NCBI GenBank assembly: GCA_948436975.1
Contig: CAOJJB010000008.1
Coordinates: 1-64,000, forward strand
Direction: 5' to 3'
From: an uncultured Clostridium sp.
GTDB taxonomy: Bacteria; Bacillota; Clostridia; TANB77; CAG-508
Length of the DNA stretch: 64,000 nucleotides
Part shown: positions 51,066 to 60,979 of the stretch, one piece after another
How positions within the stretch are numbered: position 1 is the stretch's first letter
How the letters are laid out: each line of letters starts with the position of its first letter
Notes under the pieces: generated by a model
Seen by the model: only the letters and a program-made list of their open reading frames with translations
Databases searched by the model: none
What the model was told of the DNA's origin: nothing
Position numbers and translations under genes: made by a program

Positions 51066-51755
51066 CTATTTTTCATGTTCCAACCATAATTCTATAGCTG
51101 AAAGTGCCACCTTTAATTCTTCTTCAGTAGGTGGCAATGTGGAGAAATATTGCCAAAAATTCAAGGCTCCACATGAATGCATTAAAGAAATAATACCGAT
51201 TCCCAAAAGTGCTATAATTGCATAAACTAAATGTAATTCAATTAACCTAAAACATACTCCAATCCACAAATACATTAGTATGTAAAATAGTTCAATAGAA
51301 TCTCCATTTGCTGAAAACTCGGAACATTTTTTTAGTTCATCCATTGTTGGTATCCTTTGGAACTTCCTTATAGCATTAACAGCCATATTTGTAGCCGATC
51401 TGAATTTTCTGCGCTTTTTTCCTTCTTCGTTCAGGGATTCTTTAATTTTTTTTCCTATGAAATAGATGCATGATATTATTGCATGTATTATATTCATAGC
51501 AAAGCATCTTGTGATATCGTTATCATAAATAATTAACACTAATACTAACAACGCCAAAACATAAATTAAAGCAATCCCCATCTTGAACAGAATTTGTTTT
51601 TTAGGCTTTCTCTTGGTTTCTAGCCTTTCATAAGAATTTACCACCGTATTACCCTCTTTGTAGGATTTGGCTATATACCAGCCATCATTCCGTTCAGAAT
51701 ATAAGCCAATACCGTTTGAAAACGCCTGAGAATTTTGTACCTTAAATTTTTTCAT
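51066..51755 (-). CDS. Membrane protein, orphan
   Basis: 229 residues, not recognised. Four hydrophobic segments: MGIALIYVLALLVLVLIIY (~50-68), AMNIIHAIISCIYFIGKK, FYILMYLWIGVCFRLIEL and HLVYAIIALLGIGIISLMH. A basic KKRRKFRSATNMAVNAIRKF helix follows the second. Start at 51755 after AGGAGG; the longer frame has none. Codon use differs from neighbours (more G/C). It has its own promoter, with a 24-base palindrome across the -10, and a strong hairpin behind it. Likely acquired and autoregulated; role unknown. Confidence 0.7.
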   Translation of the reverse strand: MKKFKVQNSQAFSNGIGLYSERNDGWYIAKSYKEGNTVVNSYERLETKRKPKKQILFKMGIALIYVLALLVLVLIIYDNDITRCFAMNIIHAIISCIYFIGKKIKESLNEEGKKRRKFRSATNMAVNAIRKFQRIPTMDELKKCSEFSANGDSIELFYILMYLWIGVCFRLIELHLVYAIIALLGIGIISLMHSCGALNFWQYFSTLPPTEEELKVALSAIELWLEHEK

Positions 51756-51801
51756 GTGCTTATCCTCCTTCAATATTCTGTGTCCTGCACAATTGTTTAA
51801 T

Positions 51802-51825
51802 AATATGTTATAATTATAACATATT
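51802..51825. promoter_or_regulatory. Palindromic operator over the promoter of the orphan membrane gene
   Basis: A perfect 24-bp palindrome centred on TTATAATTATAA contains the minus-strand -10 TATAAT. The -35 TTGTAA lies 17 bases further. A repressor bound here would block the promoter. Confidence 0.7.
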
Positions 51826-51906
51826 TTATGTAAATTTACAAATATCTTCTTATTGTACATTTGTATGTATGTCTTTATCTAATTTATTACTTTGTAAAAT
51901 ACATAT

Positions 51907-52692
51907 TTATATTATTGGCATTTGTTGTTTTAATACAGGAAATTCCTTTCTATACTTTCTTAATTTTTCAATATCTAAATCTACAACAATGCTACCTTCT
52001 TCTTTTTCTATATTTGAAATAACAGTACCATCATATGATATTATTTGTGTATTTCCACATCTCTCTTTCTCTGCTATACCACCTGTTTGATTGCAAGCAC
52101 AAAAGTATACTTGATTTTCTATTGCTCTAGCTTTTGTCAATATGTCCCAGGCTATTTTACCTGTACTTTTTCTAAAACTAGATGGTAAAAAAATTATTTC
52201 TGCTCCATTTAATGCTAGTGTTTTAAAATATTCAGGATATCTTAGATCAAAACATATTCCAATACCTATTTTCACTCCTTCTATTTCAAATATTCCTAGT
52301 TTATCTCCTTTTATTGTATCTCTTCCTTCATTTATTTTCAAATCTTCTCTATCTACTGTATACATAAAAATTTTATCATATCTATGTATAGTTTCTCCTT
52401 TTCGATTTATTATAAGAGAAGTATTTGTTATATTATTAGTATCCTTAACCTTTATTGCTAAACTTCCTAAAATAATATTTACATTATTAATTTTGGCATA
52501 TTCTTTAAATTTTTTAATTATTGCTGAATCAAATTCTTCTGCTCCTCTATCTTTTCCCCAATATAAAAATTTCTCTGATAAACATATTATATCTACTTCT
52601 TGCTTTAATGCCTCATTCATAAGCTTTATTGATTTTTCAATATTCTCTTGTTTATTATCTTTTGAATTCATTTGAATTAGTGATATTTTCAT
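51907..52692 (-). CDS. Carbon-nitrogen hydrolase (nitrilase superfamily)
   Basis: 261 residues. Catalytic triad visible: Glu in IICLSEKFLYW (~40), Lys in HRYDKIFMYT (~109) and Cys in GIGICFDLRYPEYF (~145). Amidase/omega-amidase (Nit2-like) type rather than true nitrilase; acts on amides such as alpha-ketoglutaramate or deaminated glutathione. AAAAGGGG precedes the ATG. It sits alone between two orphan genes. Substrate not determinable. Confidence 0.9.
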   Translation of the reverse strand: MKISLIQMNSKDNKQENIEKSIKLMNEALKQEVDIICLSEKFLYWGKDRGAEEFDSAIIKKFKEYAKINNVNIILGSLAIKVKDTNNITNTSLIINRKGETIHRYDKIFMYTVDREDLKINEGRDTIKGDKLGIFEIEGVKIGIGICFDLRYPEYFKTLALNGAEIIFLPSSFRKSTGKIAWDILTKARAIENQVYFCACNQTGGIAEKERCGNTQIISYDGTVISNIEKEEGSIVVDLDIEKLRKYRKEFPVLKQQMPII

Positions 52693-52750
52693 TTTTTATA
52701 TCCCCTTTTTATTTATTCTAATTTATATTATATCATATATTTTACAAATA

Positions 52751-52786
52751 AAAAATGGGGGTGGCAAAAGCCCCCCCTGCGTTACT
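52751..52786 (-). terminator. Terminator of the 129-residue orphan gene
   Basis: Minus-strand GGGGGGGC-TTTT-GCCACCCCC stem, followed by ATTTTTTATT. Confidence 0.9.
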
Positions 52787-52807
52787 AGTATCCAATTGGA
52801 TAGGATC

Positions 52808-53197
52808 TCATTCCTTTTCAGCAAACAATTTCCAAATATCTTCGACCTCCTTAAATTCCTTGATGATATCACCGAAACTACGAACCTCTTCGTTTCCTTT
52901 TATATTCCAGAAAAGTCCAGATTTCCCGATGCCTATAATTTGGATATCTTTTTTGGAATCAGAGTTGCTGCTGTCCTCAATCAGCGTTACTGTTTTTCCT
53001 TTCAATTCCTCTGTAGTTAGGACACCAAACAATTTAGATATTGCCTTTATTTGGCGGGAATCTAATGAATTCCACATGTCATATCTGAGTCCAAAAACCC
53101 GGCCATCCTCAGTTCGAAGTTTGAGTCCAACCACATTTAATGATGTCAGATGTGCTGCATTTACAATTGTTGCTTTTAACTTTTTAAATCTTGCCAT
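52808..53197 (-). CDS. Hypothetical protein (orphan)
   Basis: 129 residues, not recognised. Basic start MARFKKLKATIVNAAHLT, then a beta-rich middle (VVGLKLRTEDGRVFGLRYDM, TVTLIEDSSNSDSKKDIQII) and a helical end (DIIKEFKEVEDIWKLFAEKE). No signal peptide or membrane segment. AGGAGG precedes the ATG. It has its own promoter (-35 TTGACT, -10 TATTAT) and GC-rich terminator, and codon use is richer in G and C than the adjacent nitrilase. Looks like an acquired single gene. Confidence 0.7.
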   Translation of the reverse strand: MARFKKLKATIVNAAHLTSLNVVGLKLRTEDGRVFGLRYDMWNSLDSRQIKAISKLFGVLTTEELKGKTVTLIEDSSNSDSKKDIQIIGIGKSGLFWNIKGNEEVRSFGDIIKEFKEVEDIWKLFAEKE

Positions 53198-53269
53198 TTT
53201 ATTTTCCTCCTGTTATTTAGATCCTTTTTATTTAGTTCTTGTAAAATAATTGAACTATTCCATATTATT

Positions 53270-53298
53270 ATAATATCACACTTTACATAAAAAGTCAA
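53270..53298 (-). promoter_or_regulatory. Promoter of the 129-residue orphan gene
   Basis: Minus strand -35 TTGACT (53293-53298), 17-base spacer, -10 TATTAT (53270-53275). Confidence 0.8.
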
Positions 53299-53473
53299 CA
53301 CCTGTTTAAAATTATGTTAATTTTATTCTAGTTTATCTGCTTTCAATATATAGTACACTAATAAATTTTAAATAATACAATAAAAAAACACCTATATTTT
53401 AAATACAATAAATATATTATTATATTCACTAAATAAGATGTTTTTTCATTATACATAAATAGCTTCTATTTTA

Positions 53474-54019
53474 CTAGAATTTACATAAATATTTAAGCAA
53501 AATATCATAAACTTCTGGTCTTGCTACAAGTTGATTGTTTTCAGTCATTTTTTGTACTTCAGATAACTCTATAAATTTTACCGCCTGAACCTCTTCTTTT
53601 TGAAAATGTATTGTTCTATCATCTAAACCAAATTCTCTTAATATAAATAAATCATAAAATTGTCTTTCTATAAAATCTTCTCTAAAAGTTTGCTCTTTTC
53701 TAAATGAAGTCATAAATCTGAAATCTTTTATTTCTGTTTTATATCCTAACATAACACATACTTCTTCATTTATTTCTCTAGCTGCCGCTGACAAAGAGTC
53801 TTGTCCAGCAGATATATGACCTGCAACTGAAATATCCCACATATTTGGATTTTTCTCTTTATTTGCACTTCTTTGTTGTAATAACACCTGATTTTTCTCA
53901 TTTACTATTGCTACAATAATTGCTCTATGCCATAATCCTTTTCTATGTATCTCACTTCTTGTTGCAATTTCTCCTGTCCATATCCCATTTTCATCTAATA
54001 TATCTATATATTCTTCCAT
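53474..54019 (-). CDS. Nudix hydrolase
   Basis: 181 residues. The Nudix box is GHISAGQDSLSAAAREINEE around 66-85, with the flanking LLQQRSANKEKNPNMWDISV typical of the YfcD/isopentenyl-diphosphate-isomerase-like subgroup. It would hydrolyse a nucleoside-diphosphate-linked substrate or act as an isomerase; the Cys and Glu needed for a true IPP isomerase are not convincing. AGGAGG precedes the ATG. Single gene. Confidence 0.88.
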   Translation of the reverse strand: MEEYIDILDENGIWTGEIATRSEIHRKGLWHRAIIVAIVNEKNQVLLQQRSANKEKNPNMWDISVAGHISAGQDSLSAAAREINEEVCVMLGYKTEIKDFRFMTSFRKEQTFREDFIERQFYDLFILREFGLDDRTIHFQKEEVQAVKFIELSEVQKMTENNQLVARPEVYDILLKYLCKF

Positions 54020-54150
54020 ACTCTTCCTCCTATACTACATATCTTATATTATAGCATACATTTTTTTCTACTTCTATATATTTGACAAATTTTACAAAAG
54101 CATAAAAATCAATTTGTGTAATACTACTTATTTTACATATATTCAAGAAA

Positions 54151-54711
54151 TTAAAAATTAATTATTCCAATATGTTCTAATAAAATTTTAATTCCAAGTG
54201 CTATTAAAATAATTCCACCTGTTATTTCAGCTTTAGATTTATATTTATCACCAAAAGTATTTGCTATCTTTACTCCTACAATTGAAAGTATTAATGTTAT
54301 AATACCAATTACCATTATAGAACTCCAAATATTTACACTAAGAAAAGCAAATGTAATTCCCACTGTTAAAGCATCTATACTTGTTGCAATTGCTAAAACT
54401 ACCATTGTTTTGAAATCTATTTTATCATCTGCCTCTTCTTTTTCAAAAGCTTCTTTTATCATATTAATTCCAATAATTGATAGTAATATAAAAGCAATCC
54501 AATGATCTATACTTTTAATTTTATCTTCAAATCCTACTCCTAAAAAATAACCTATTAATGGCATTAAAGCTTGAAAACCGCCAAAATATAACCCTATAAT
54601 TCCAGCTTTTTTCCAGTTCATTTTTGACATTGATAAACCTTTACAAATTGAAACTGCGAATGCATCCATTGCTAATCCAATTCCTATTAAAATGATTTCA
54701 AAAATTTCCAT
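54151..54711 (-). CDS. mntP: Manganese efflux pump MntP
   Basis: 186 residues, six membrane segments, full length. Two repeats with conserved acidic motifs: [17 protein letters not shown] at the start and [16 protein letters not shown] in the middle. Exports Mn(II). GGAG precedes the ATG. I looked for the manganese riboswitch often found before this gene and did not see it. Confidence 0.94.
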   Translation of the reverse strand: MEIFEIILIGIGLAMDAFAVSICKGLSMSKMNWKKAGIIGLYFGGFQALMPLIGYFLGVGFEDKIKSIDHWIAFILLSIIGINMIKEAFEKEEADDKIDFKTMVVLAIATSIDALTVGITFAFLSVNIWSSIMVIGIITLILSIVGVKIANTFGDKYKSKAEITGGIILIALGIKILLEHIGIINF

Positions 54712-54940
54712 TATTACTTTCTCTCCCTTATTTATAAGAATATTAACTCTTTAGAATTTATATTCCATTTTTCTATTAATTACATTTTATAAAAATCACC
54801 CAAAAACAAAACTAAATGTATTAAATTATACTACATAAATTATATATTTACAACATATAATTTATAAGATTTTCTTAATATCATTTATTTTATAAAAAAT
54901 ATGTAATATAATATTATAAATTAATTTAAAGGAAGTAAAT

Positions 54941-56266
54941 ATGAATATTTTAAAATTTGAAACCAATTATAAAAGAAAACTATTTTTTAATAAGTCAAAT
55001 TCTTCTTATAAGAATTATTCTGAAAAAATAGAAAACGAAATTATAAATATATATCCAGAAATAAAGTATCAATCTATTATTGGCTTTGGTGGTGCATTTA
55101 CTGAAGCTACTGGATATTCATTATCTCAATTACCTAAAGAAACTCAAGAACAACTTATTAATGAATACTTCTCAGAAAACTTTGCCCATTATAGTCTTTG
55201 TCGACTACCAATTGGTAGTTCTGATTTTTCTCAAAAATCTTATTCATATTCTAACAAATCGGATTTATCAGATTTTAGTATAGAAAAAGATAAAAAATAT
55301 ATAATTGAAACTATAAAAAATGCTCAAAGAATTAATCCTAATATTAAATTTTTAGCATCCCCTTGGAGTCCACCTAAATTTATGAAATCTAATAAGATGT
55401 TAGTTTTAGGTGGTAAATTATTAGATAGATATAAGCAAACTTGGGCAAATTATTTAGTAAAATACATAAAAGAATATAAAAAAGAAAATATAAATATAGA
55501 TTATATAACAGTACAAAATGAACCAAATGCAATTCAAGTTTGGGAATCCTGTTTATATTCTCCAGATGAAGAAAAAGATTTTGTTACAAATTATTTATAT
55601 CCTACCTTTAAAGTAAACCACATAAATACAAAAATTCTAATATGGGATCATAATAAAGAAAAATTATATTCTAGAACAAAACAAGAATTAAATACTAATA
55701 AATCTTTAGAAGCTATTTCTGGTATAGCTTTCCACTGGTATACTGGTGATCATTTTGAAAATATAAAATTAATACATGAATTTTTTCCTGGAAAACTATT
55801 AATACATACTGAAGGATGTACTGGTTATTCAAAATTTAATCCTAATGATGAAGTTCATAATGCTGAAATATATGCTCATGATATCTTAGGTGATTTAAAT
55901 TCTGGTGTAAATGGATATATAGATTGGAATATGGTACTAGATTATAGAGGAGGTCCAAATCACAAATTTAATTATTGTAATAGTCCTATTATGATTAATA
56001 AAGATAACTCCAATTATATAAAAAATCTAAGCTTTTACTATATCTCCCATTTTAGTCATTTTATTAATCCTGGTGCTAATAGAATTGCATTTAGTAGATA
56101 TTCTTCTGATATTGAAGTAACTTCTTTTAAAAATATTGATAATAGTATTGCTATTATATTACTAAATAGAAATAATTTTAATAAAGAATATAACATTGTT
56201 ATAAATAATATGGTTATACATGACAACTTAGATAGCCATGCAATAGTAAGTTATTTAATAAAATAA
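54941..56266 (+). CDS. Glycoside hydrolase family 30 (glucosylceramidase-like)
   Basis: 441 residues. GFGGAFTEATGYSLSQLP near 47-64, LCRLPIGSSDFSQKSYSY, SPWSPPKFMKSN (~140), acid/base Glu in TVQNEPNAIQVWES (~185) and nucleophile Glu in LIHTEGCTGYS (~285). A (beta/alpha)8 barrel followed by a short beta domain at the C terminus. No signal peptide, so it acts inside the cell, probably on imported beta-glucosides or oligosaccharides. AAAGGAAG precedes the ATG. A strong terminator follows. No sugar transporter is nearby. Confidence 0.9.
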   Translation: MNILKFETNYKRKLFFNKSNSSYKNYSEKIENEIINIYPEIKYQSIIGFGGAFTEATGYSLSQLPKETQEQLINEYFSENFAHYSLCRLPIGSSDFSQKSYSYSNKSDLSDFSIEKDKKYIIETIKNAQRINPNIKFLASPWSPPKFMKSNKMLVLGGKLLDRYKQTWANYLVKYIKEYKKENINIDYITVQNEPNAIQVWESCLYSPDEEKDFVTNYLYPTFKVNHINTKILIWDHNKEKLYSRTKQELNTNKSLEAISGIAFHWYTGDHFENIKLIHEFFPGKLLIHTEGCTGYSKFNPNDEVHNAEIYAHDILGDLNSGVNGYIDWNMVLDYRGGPNHKFNYCNSPIMINKDNSNYIKNLSFYYISHFSHFINPGANRIAFSRYSSDIEVTSFKNIDNSIAIILLNRNNFNKEYNIVINNMVIHDNLDSHAIVSYLIK

Positions 56267-56281
56267 TTAATCCATAATTTA

Positions 56282-56328
56282 AGTGGAGAATAAAAAGTTT
56301 CAAACTTTTTATTCTCCACTATTTTTTA
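56282..56328. terminator. Bidirectional terminator between GH30 and tyrA
   Basis: A 19-base arm AGTGGAGAATAAAAAGTTT (56282-56300) with its perfect complement at 56302-56320, followed by ATTTTTT on the plus strand. Confidence 0.92.
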
Positions 56329-57405
56329 GCTAATTTCACTTACTTCATATCCATATTTTTTTAATAGTTTATATCCCTTTTCTCTTTCTTCATAACTTCT
56401 TACAATTACTCTTAATGCTCCATAATTATTTTCTCTATTATTTAAAATTTCAATATTTCTTATATCTATATCATTATCACTTAATATATTACTAATTGCG
56501 GCAATGGCGCCATTTTCATCTTTTATCATAATATTTAATTCAGGCATTGTATTTCCATTAATTCTTTTATTAATAAAACTATCTCTATATTTTTTAGATG
56601 AGTCAAAAAAATCATATGTCTTATTAGAATTTATTATATTATCTTCAAATTTTTTTATTATCTCTTTAAACTTCATTAATATTCTTAATATTTCTTCTTT
56701 ATTTTCAGTACATATATTTTCCCACATAGTAGGATCAGAAGATGCTATTCTTGTAATATCTTTAAATCCTCCTGCTGCTAACGTTTTCATAGTTTCATTA
56801 TCATCATCTAGTTGTTTTACTAAATTTACTAGCGTTGCTGCAACAACATGTGGTACATGGCTTATAGTAGCTGTTATATAATCATGTTTTTCAGCATCTA
56901 TAATTATTGGGATAGCATTTATTTCTATTACTATTTCTTTCAATTTTTCAATTGATTCTTTTTTATTTCTTTTACTTTCAGTTATTATATAATATGAATT
57001 TTCGAATAATAAATCAACTGATGTTTCATATCCTGATCTTTCTGAACCAACCATTGGATGTCCACCAATAAATTCTATTTTTAAATTATTAGTTGCTTCT
57101 AAAATACTTTTTTTAGTGCTACCAATATCTGTTATTATACAATTCTCATTTACTATATTTTCCAATTTTTTAGCATATTCTACTATAAAACTAACTGGTG
57201 TACAAATAAAAATAAAATCACATTTTTTAAATTTGTTATTAATATTTTCAGAATAATCAGATATTACACCATCTTCTTTTGCTTTTTTTAAACTATCAAT
57301 ATTAGTATCAAAAGCAATAATTTCTTTAATTTTATTAGATTTTATTAGACTTTTTGCAAGTGAACCTCCTAAAAAACCTATTCCTATAATTCCTACTGTA
57401 TACAT
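56326..57405 (-). CDS. tyrA: Prephenate dehydrogenase with ACT domain
   Basis: 359 residues. Oxidatively decarboxylates prephenate in tyrosine synthesis. NAD site VGIIGIGFLGGSLAKSL, then DIGSTKKSILEAT, FIGGHPMVGSERSGY (conserved HPMxG), SHVPHVVAATLV, and a C-terminal ACT regulatory domain at ~285-355 (LNIMIKDENGAIAAISNILS), which usually senses tyrosine. GAGGGG precedes the ATG. It stands just ahead of the polysaccharide cluster and shares its direction. Confidence 0.94.
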   Translation of the reverse strand: MYTVGIIGIGFLGGSLAKSLIKSNKIKEIIAFDTNIDSLKKAKEDGVISDYSENINNKFKKCDFIFICTPVSFIVEYAKKLENIVNENCIITDIGSTKKSILEATNNLKIEFIGGHPMVGSERSGYETSVDLLFENSYYIITESKRNKKESIEKLKEIVIEINAIPIIIDAEKHDYITATISHVPHVVAATLVNLVKQLDDDNETMKTLAAGGFKDITRIASSDPTMWENICTENKEEILRILMKFKEIIKKFEDNIINSNKTYDFFDSSKKYRDSFINKRINGNTMPELNIMIKDENGAIAAISNILSDNDIDIRNIEILNNRENNYGALRVIVRSYEEREKGYKLLKKYGYEVSEIS

Positions 57406-57424
57406 CTTGTCCCCTCTTATTTCT

Positions 57425-58852
57425 TTATTTGCTTAGTACAGATTTTTTCATTCCCAAAAATTCATATAATATGTATTTGTAGTTTAAAATTACATATACT
57501 ATAACAGCACAAATCATTTGTAAAATCAACTTTATAAGTAAATCATCAATAACTTTTCCAATAATAATAACTACAATTGCTACATATACACTTTTATATA
57601 AATATTTAATCAATAATTTTATAACTTTATTTAATTCAATTTCTTTACGCACCATAATTGCTTGATAAAACATTAAAATAAATTCAGCACATATAGTCCC
57701 TATACATACCCCATAAAAACCTATCTGTGGTATTAATATAAGATTTATAATAAAATTTACAATAGCTCCAATTATTGTAGATATAATATACACTCTATCT
57801 TTTTCATTTGGTATTAAATAATTTGTTCTAATAACATTAGATATTCCTGAAAATATTATTGTTATTACTAACATTTTAATTATTGTTCCACTATTTAAAA
57901 ATTCAGAACCAAAGAAAACAATAGAAAAATCTTTTGCTATTAAAAATAACCCTATTACCATTGGCATAATACAGAAAAAACATAATTCAAAAGAATCATA
58001 AATTTTTTCTTTCATTTTCTTATCATTATCACTTATTTTAGAAATATTTGGTAACATTACTGTTCCAAGTGCTGTTACAATACTAATTGGTATATTTATT
58101 ATTTTTTCAGCATTTTCATAATAACCAAGACTTATAGTCCCTGAAATAGCACCTAACATTGTTTTATCCATTACTCTGTATATACTATATGATATTACTG
58201 GTATAAATAATATTAAACATTTCTTTAAATGAGAAAATATATCTTTTATTGGTACTTTTACTAAACTAATTTCATTTTTCTTTAAAAATAACCATAAATA
58301 TATCTGACTTATTAGTGTTGATATACTCATAATTAGAGTATAAGTTACTAAATCATTACTTGTTTTTACAAATAAAAAAACTAATATCAAAGATAATATT
58401 TTTATAATTATATTTCTACTAATCGTTATTTTAAATTTTTCAAGTCCAAAATATAACCAATTTATATCTACTATTGCAGATACTAAAAATATATTTTGTA
58501 ATAAAAATATTGGTTTACATTCTTGTGATAAAAATTCTATTAATAAGTTATATGATATTAACATACATATACCTAAAAACAGCTGTAAGTAATATATAGA
58601 ACTAAATAATGGTAATAGTTTCTTTTTATCATGAGATACTTTAGCTATACTTCTTGTCCCATAATTGTTTATTCCCAATAGAGTTCCTAACATAAAATAA
58701 TAAACAAATGAATATGTATAAGCATAAATACCTATATTATTAGCACCTAATACTCTTGATATATATGGTGTTGTAATTAATGGTATAATAAAAACAAAGA
58801 CTTGATAAACTATATTGTATAAAAAATTCTTATTTTCTTTCTTCATTTTCAT
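57425..58852 (-). CDS. Polysaccharide flippase (Wzx-like)
   Basis: 475 residues, 12-14 membrane segments. FLYNIVYQVFVFIIPLITTP then YISRVLGANNIGIYAYTYSF is the classical Wzx/RfbX N terminus; GYYENAEKIINIPISIVTAL and the polysaccharide-synthesis C-terminal region follow. Moves the lipid-linked repeat unit of a surface polysaccharide across the membrane. Start overlaps the upstream pyruvyl transferase gene by 23 bases and follows AAAGGA. Gene of the 57-64 kb polysaccharide cluster. Confidence 0.92.
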   Translation of the reverse strand: MKMKKENKNFLYNIVYQVFVFIIPLITTPYISRVLGANNIGIYAYTYSFVYYFMLGTLLGINNYGTRSIAKVSHDKKKLLPLFSSIYYLQLFLGICMLISYNLLIEFLSQECKPIFLLQNIFLVSAIVDINWLYFGLEKFKITISRNIIIKILSLILVFLFVKTSNDLVTYTLIMSISTLISQIYLWLFLKKNEISLVKVPIKDIFSHLKKCLILFIPVISYSIYRVMDKTMLGAISGTISLGYYENAEKIINIPISIVTALGTVMLPNISKISDNDKKMKEKIYDSFELCFFCIMPMVIGLFLIAKDFSIVFFGSEFLNSGTIIKMLVITIIFSGISNVIRTNYLIPNEKDRVYIISTIIGAIVNFIINLILIPQIGFYGVCIGTICAEFILMFYQAIMVRKEIELNKVIKLLIKYLYKSVYVAIVVIIIGKVIDDLLIKLILQMICAVIVYVILNYKYILYEFLGMKKSVLSK

Positions 58853-59969
58853 AAAATTCCTTTATATTTTTATTAATATAATCAAAAGCTTTATTTTTTA
58901 ATTCATCTACAGAAGAATCATATTTTTCATAATTGACTTCTTCTAAATAGTCTTTATTATCATCAAATTCAAATGGTGTTAATCTTTCTAACATATTTAA
59001 TTGATTTAATAATGTTAAAACTCTATCATCATTTCCATACATTCCACCATTTTTTATAGTAAAAAACTTCTTCTTGTATATTGTAGAAAATATTGTTCCA
59101 TGATATGACGTTGTAAATACTAATTCAGCATTTGCAATTAAATTTAAATATACTGATGGATCTTCATAGTCTGGTAATTCAAATCCAAATCTTCTTATTA
59201 ATTTTACAAAATAACTTTTTGTACTCCATGTAATAACTTTTAAATTATATTTATCAGCTACTTTTTTTACAAATCTACAAATTTCAGTATCAAATGAAGG
59301 AGCATAAAAGAAAATATATTTATCCTTTACATTATTATTATCCTTTATTTTATCATAATCCTCTTTATTTAATAACATTGTAGGATCTAATAAAACTGGT
59401 ACATCTTGTCCTATCATTTCCTTTATCCATTTATTTCCATTCTGCTCTCTTATTGATATTGCATCAAATTTATTTAAGTAATCTATGTATTTATTTATAT
59501 TATCAGTATGTTCAGCTATTTTTTTTGAACCAAAACTAGGTGCATATGCAACACGCCTTGCTTTTTTTACCCATGGCAAAAAGTATGCATCATCACCATC
59601 TTCTATTGTTATATTCCAAATTTGATCACTTCCAGCAACAACAGTTGAATATTCGTAATCTGTTAGTTCTTCTTGTTTACTATATTCATTTTCAGATAAA
59701 ATAAAGTTTTTATTTTTGAATTCTTCATATTTATAATTATTTAATTTAATTTTTTTTATTGCTGGAAAAATTAGAATATTTTTTATAATATTTTTTATTG
59801 AATTATTTTTAAATTTGTAATTATAAATTTCTTTTTGTCCTTCATTTGAAAAATTAATAATTTCTGTTTCCATTCCCATTTTCTTTAAAATAGTTTGCAT
59901 TGCATAAGATTCCAACATTGAACCACAATTGTATGAATTGTGAAATGTTATTATTCCAATTTTTTTCAT
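58830..59969 (-). CDS. Polysaccharide pyruvyl transferase family protein
   Basis: 379 residues. IGIITFHNSYNCGSMLESYA at the N terminus, then VAGSDQIWNITI, YAPSFGSKKI, VPVLLDPTML and VFTTSYHGTIFSTIYKK near 280-310, the typical CsaB/WcaK-like signature. Adds a pyruvate ketal to a sugar of the repeat unit, giving it negative charge. AGGAGG precedes the ATG. Between the flippase and the broken glycosyltransferase gene. Confidence 0.9.
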   Translation of the reverse strand: MKKIGIITFHNSYNCGSMLESYAMQTILKKMGMETEIINFSNEGQKEIYNYKFKNNSIKNIIKNILIFPAIKKIKLNNYKYEEFKNKNFILSENEYSKQEELTDYEYSTVVAGSDQIWNITIEDGDDAYFLPWVKKARRVAYAPSFGSKKIAEHTDNINKYIDYLNKFDAISIREQNGNKWIKEMIGQDVPVLLDPTMLLNKEDYDKIKDNNNVKDKYIFFYAPSFDTEICRFVKKVADKYNLKVITWSTKSYFVKLIRRFGFELPDYEDPSVYLNLIANAELVFTTSYHGTIFSTIYKKKFFTIKNGGMYGNDDRVLTLLNQLNMLERLTPFEFDDNKDYLEEVNYEKYDSSVDELKNKAFDYINKNIKEFYENEERK

Positions 59970-59977
59970 ATTTCCTC

Positions 59978-60974
59978 CTATATTTCAACGAAATATTCTG
60001 TATTTTTAACCTTATGTTTTATTTTAGTACGAATTTTAAAAAAAGTATATATAATAAAATAATATTTTTTTGTACAACAATATAAAATCAATTTTTGTTT
60101 TAATGAATATTTATTAAAAATATCTTTCTGTTGTAAAACTAATTTATATGGCTCTTTCTCAAATATTTTAAAATATTCTTTAGCTTCCTTATAAGTATTT
60201 ATATATGCCAATCTATTAGATAATACTATTATTGCATTTTTTATAGAATAACTTACCATTGATATTTTTAAACTTTTTTCTATTTTTGATGATTCTAACA
60301 AACTTTTAAGTCTTTTATGAAAGTTTATATCTGATTCTATTATCTTTTTGTCAAATTTATTAGTTACTGACCCTATATATTTTCTATAATAATAGAATTT
60401 CTGATTTATAATTTTATATTTATGAAGTTTTATAGCACATTCTATATTAAATAGCATGTCTTCTCCTATTATTACATCTGTTGGAAATAAAATATTATTA
60501 CTAACTATAAATTCTTTTTTATAAATTTTTGATATTGGTCCCATTAGACATTCATAAATATTATCTGTATTTCCAACAATACATTTTAATATCTCATCTC
60601 TTCCGTAAATTTTCGTTTAAGTTATTACCAAAAAAAACAATATCATATTCTGTATTATTAATGTATTTTTCTAATACATTATACCAACAATCATCTAAAT
60701 AGTCATCTGCATCTACAAACATTATATAGTTTCCTTGTGCTGAATTAATGCCAATATTTCTTGCTACTGAAACACCTTTATTTTGTGTATTAATTACTTT
60801 TAAATTTTTTATATTTAAAGATTCACAAATTTTTTTTGTTTCATCTGTTGAACCATCATTTACTACAATGATTTCAATATTATTATTTTCTTTAATTTGG
60901 TTAACAATCGAATAAATGCTTTTTTTTATAAATTTTTCACCATTAAATACTGGTATAATAATACTTAAATCCAT
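59978..60974 (-). pseudogene. Glycosyltransferase family 2, split by a frameshift
   Basis: The first 120 residues (60594-60974) have the GT2 fold: LSIIIPVFNGEKFIKKSIYS, NDGSTDETKK, MFVDADDYLDDCWY. The frame then stops at TGA after NLRKR. The rest (LKCIVGNTDNIYECLMGPIS, IIGEDMLFNIECAIKLHKYK and the helical C terminus) continues in another frame to 59978. Dropping one A in the AAAA run at 60610-60613 gives a continuous product with GNNLNEIYGRDEILKCIVG. The lesion may be real, a reversible homopolymer slip, or a sequence error. It would have added a sugar to the surface polysaccharide. Confidence 0.85.
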
Positions 60975-60979
60975 AAATA

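Noticed and set aside
54712-54800. Manganese (yybP-ykoY) riboswitch before mntP
   Set aside because: No conserved riboswitch core or stable stems are visible in the leader.
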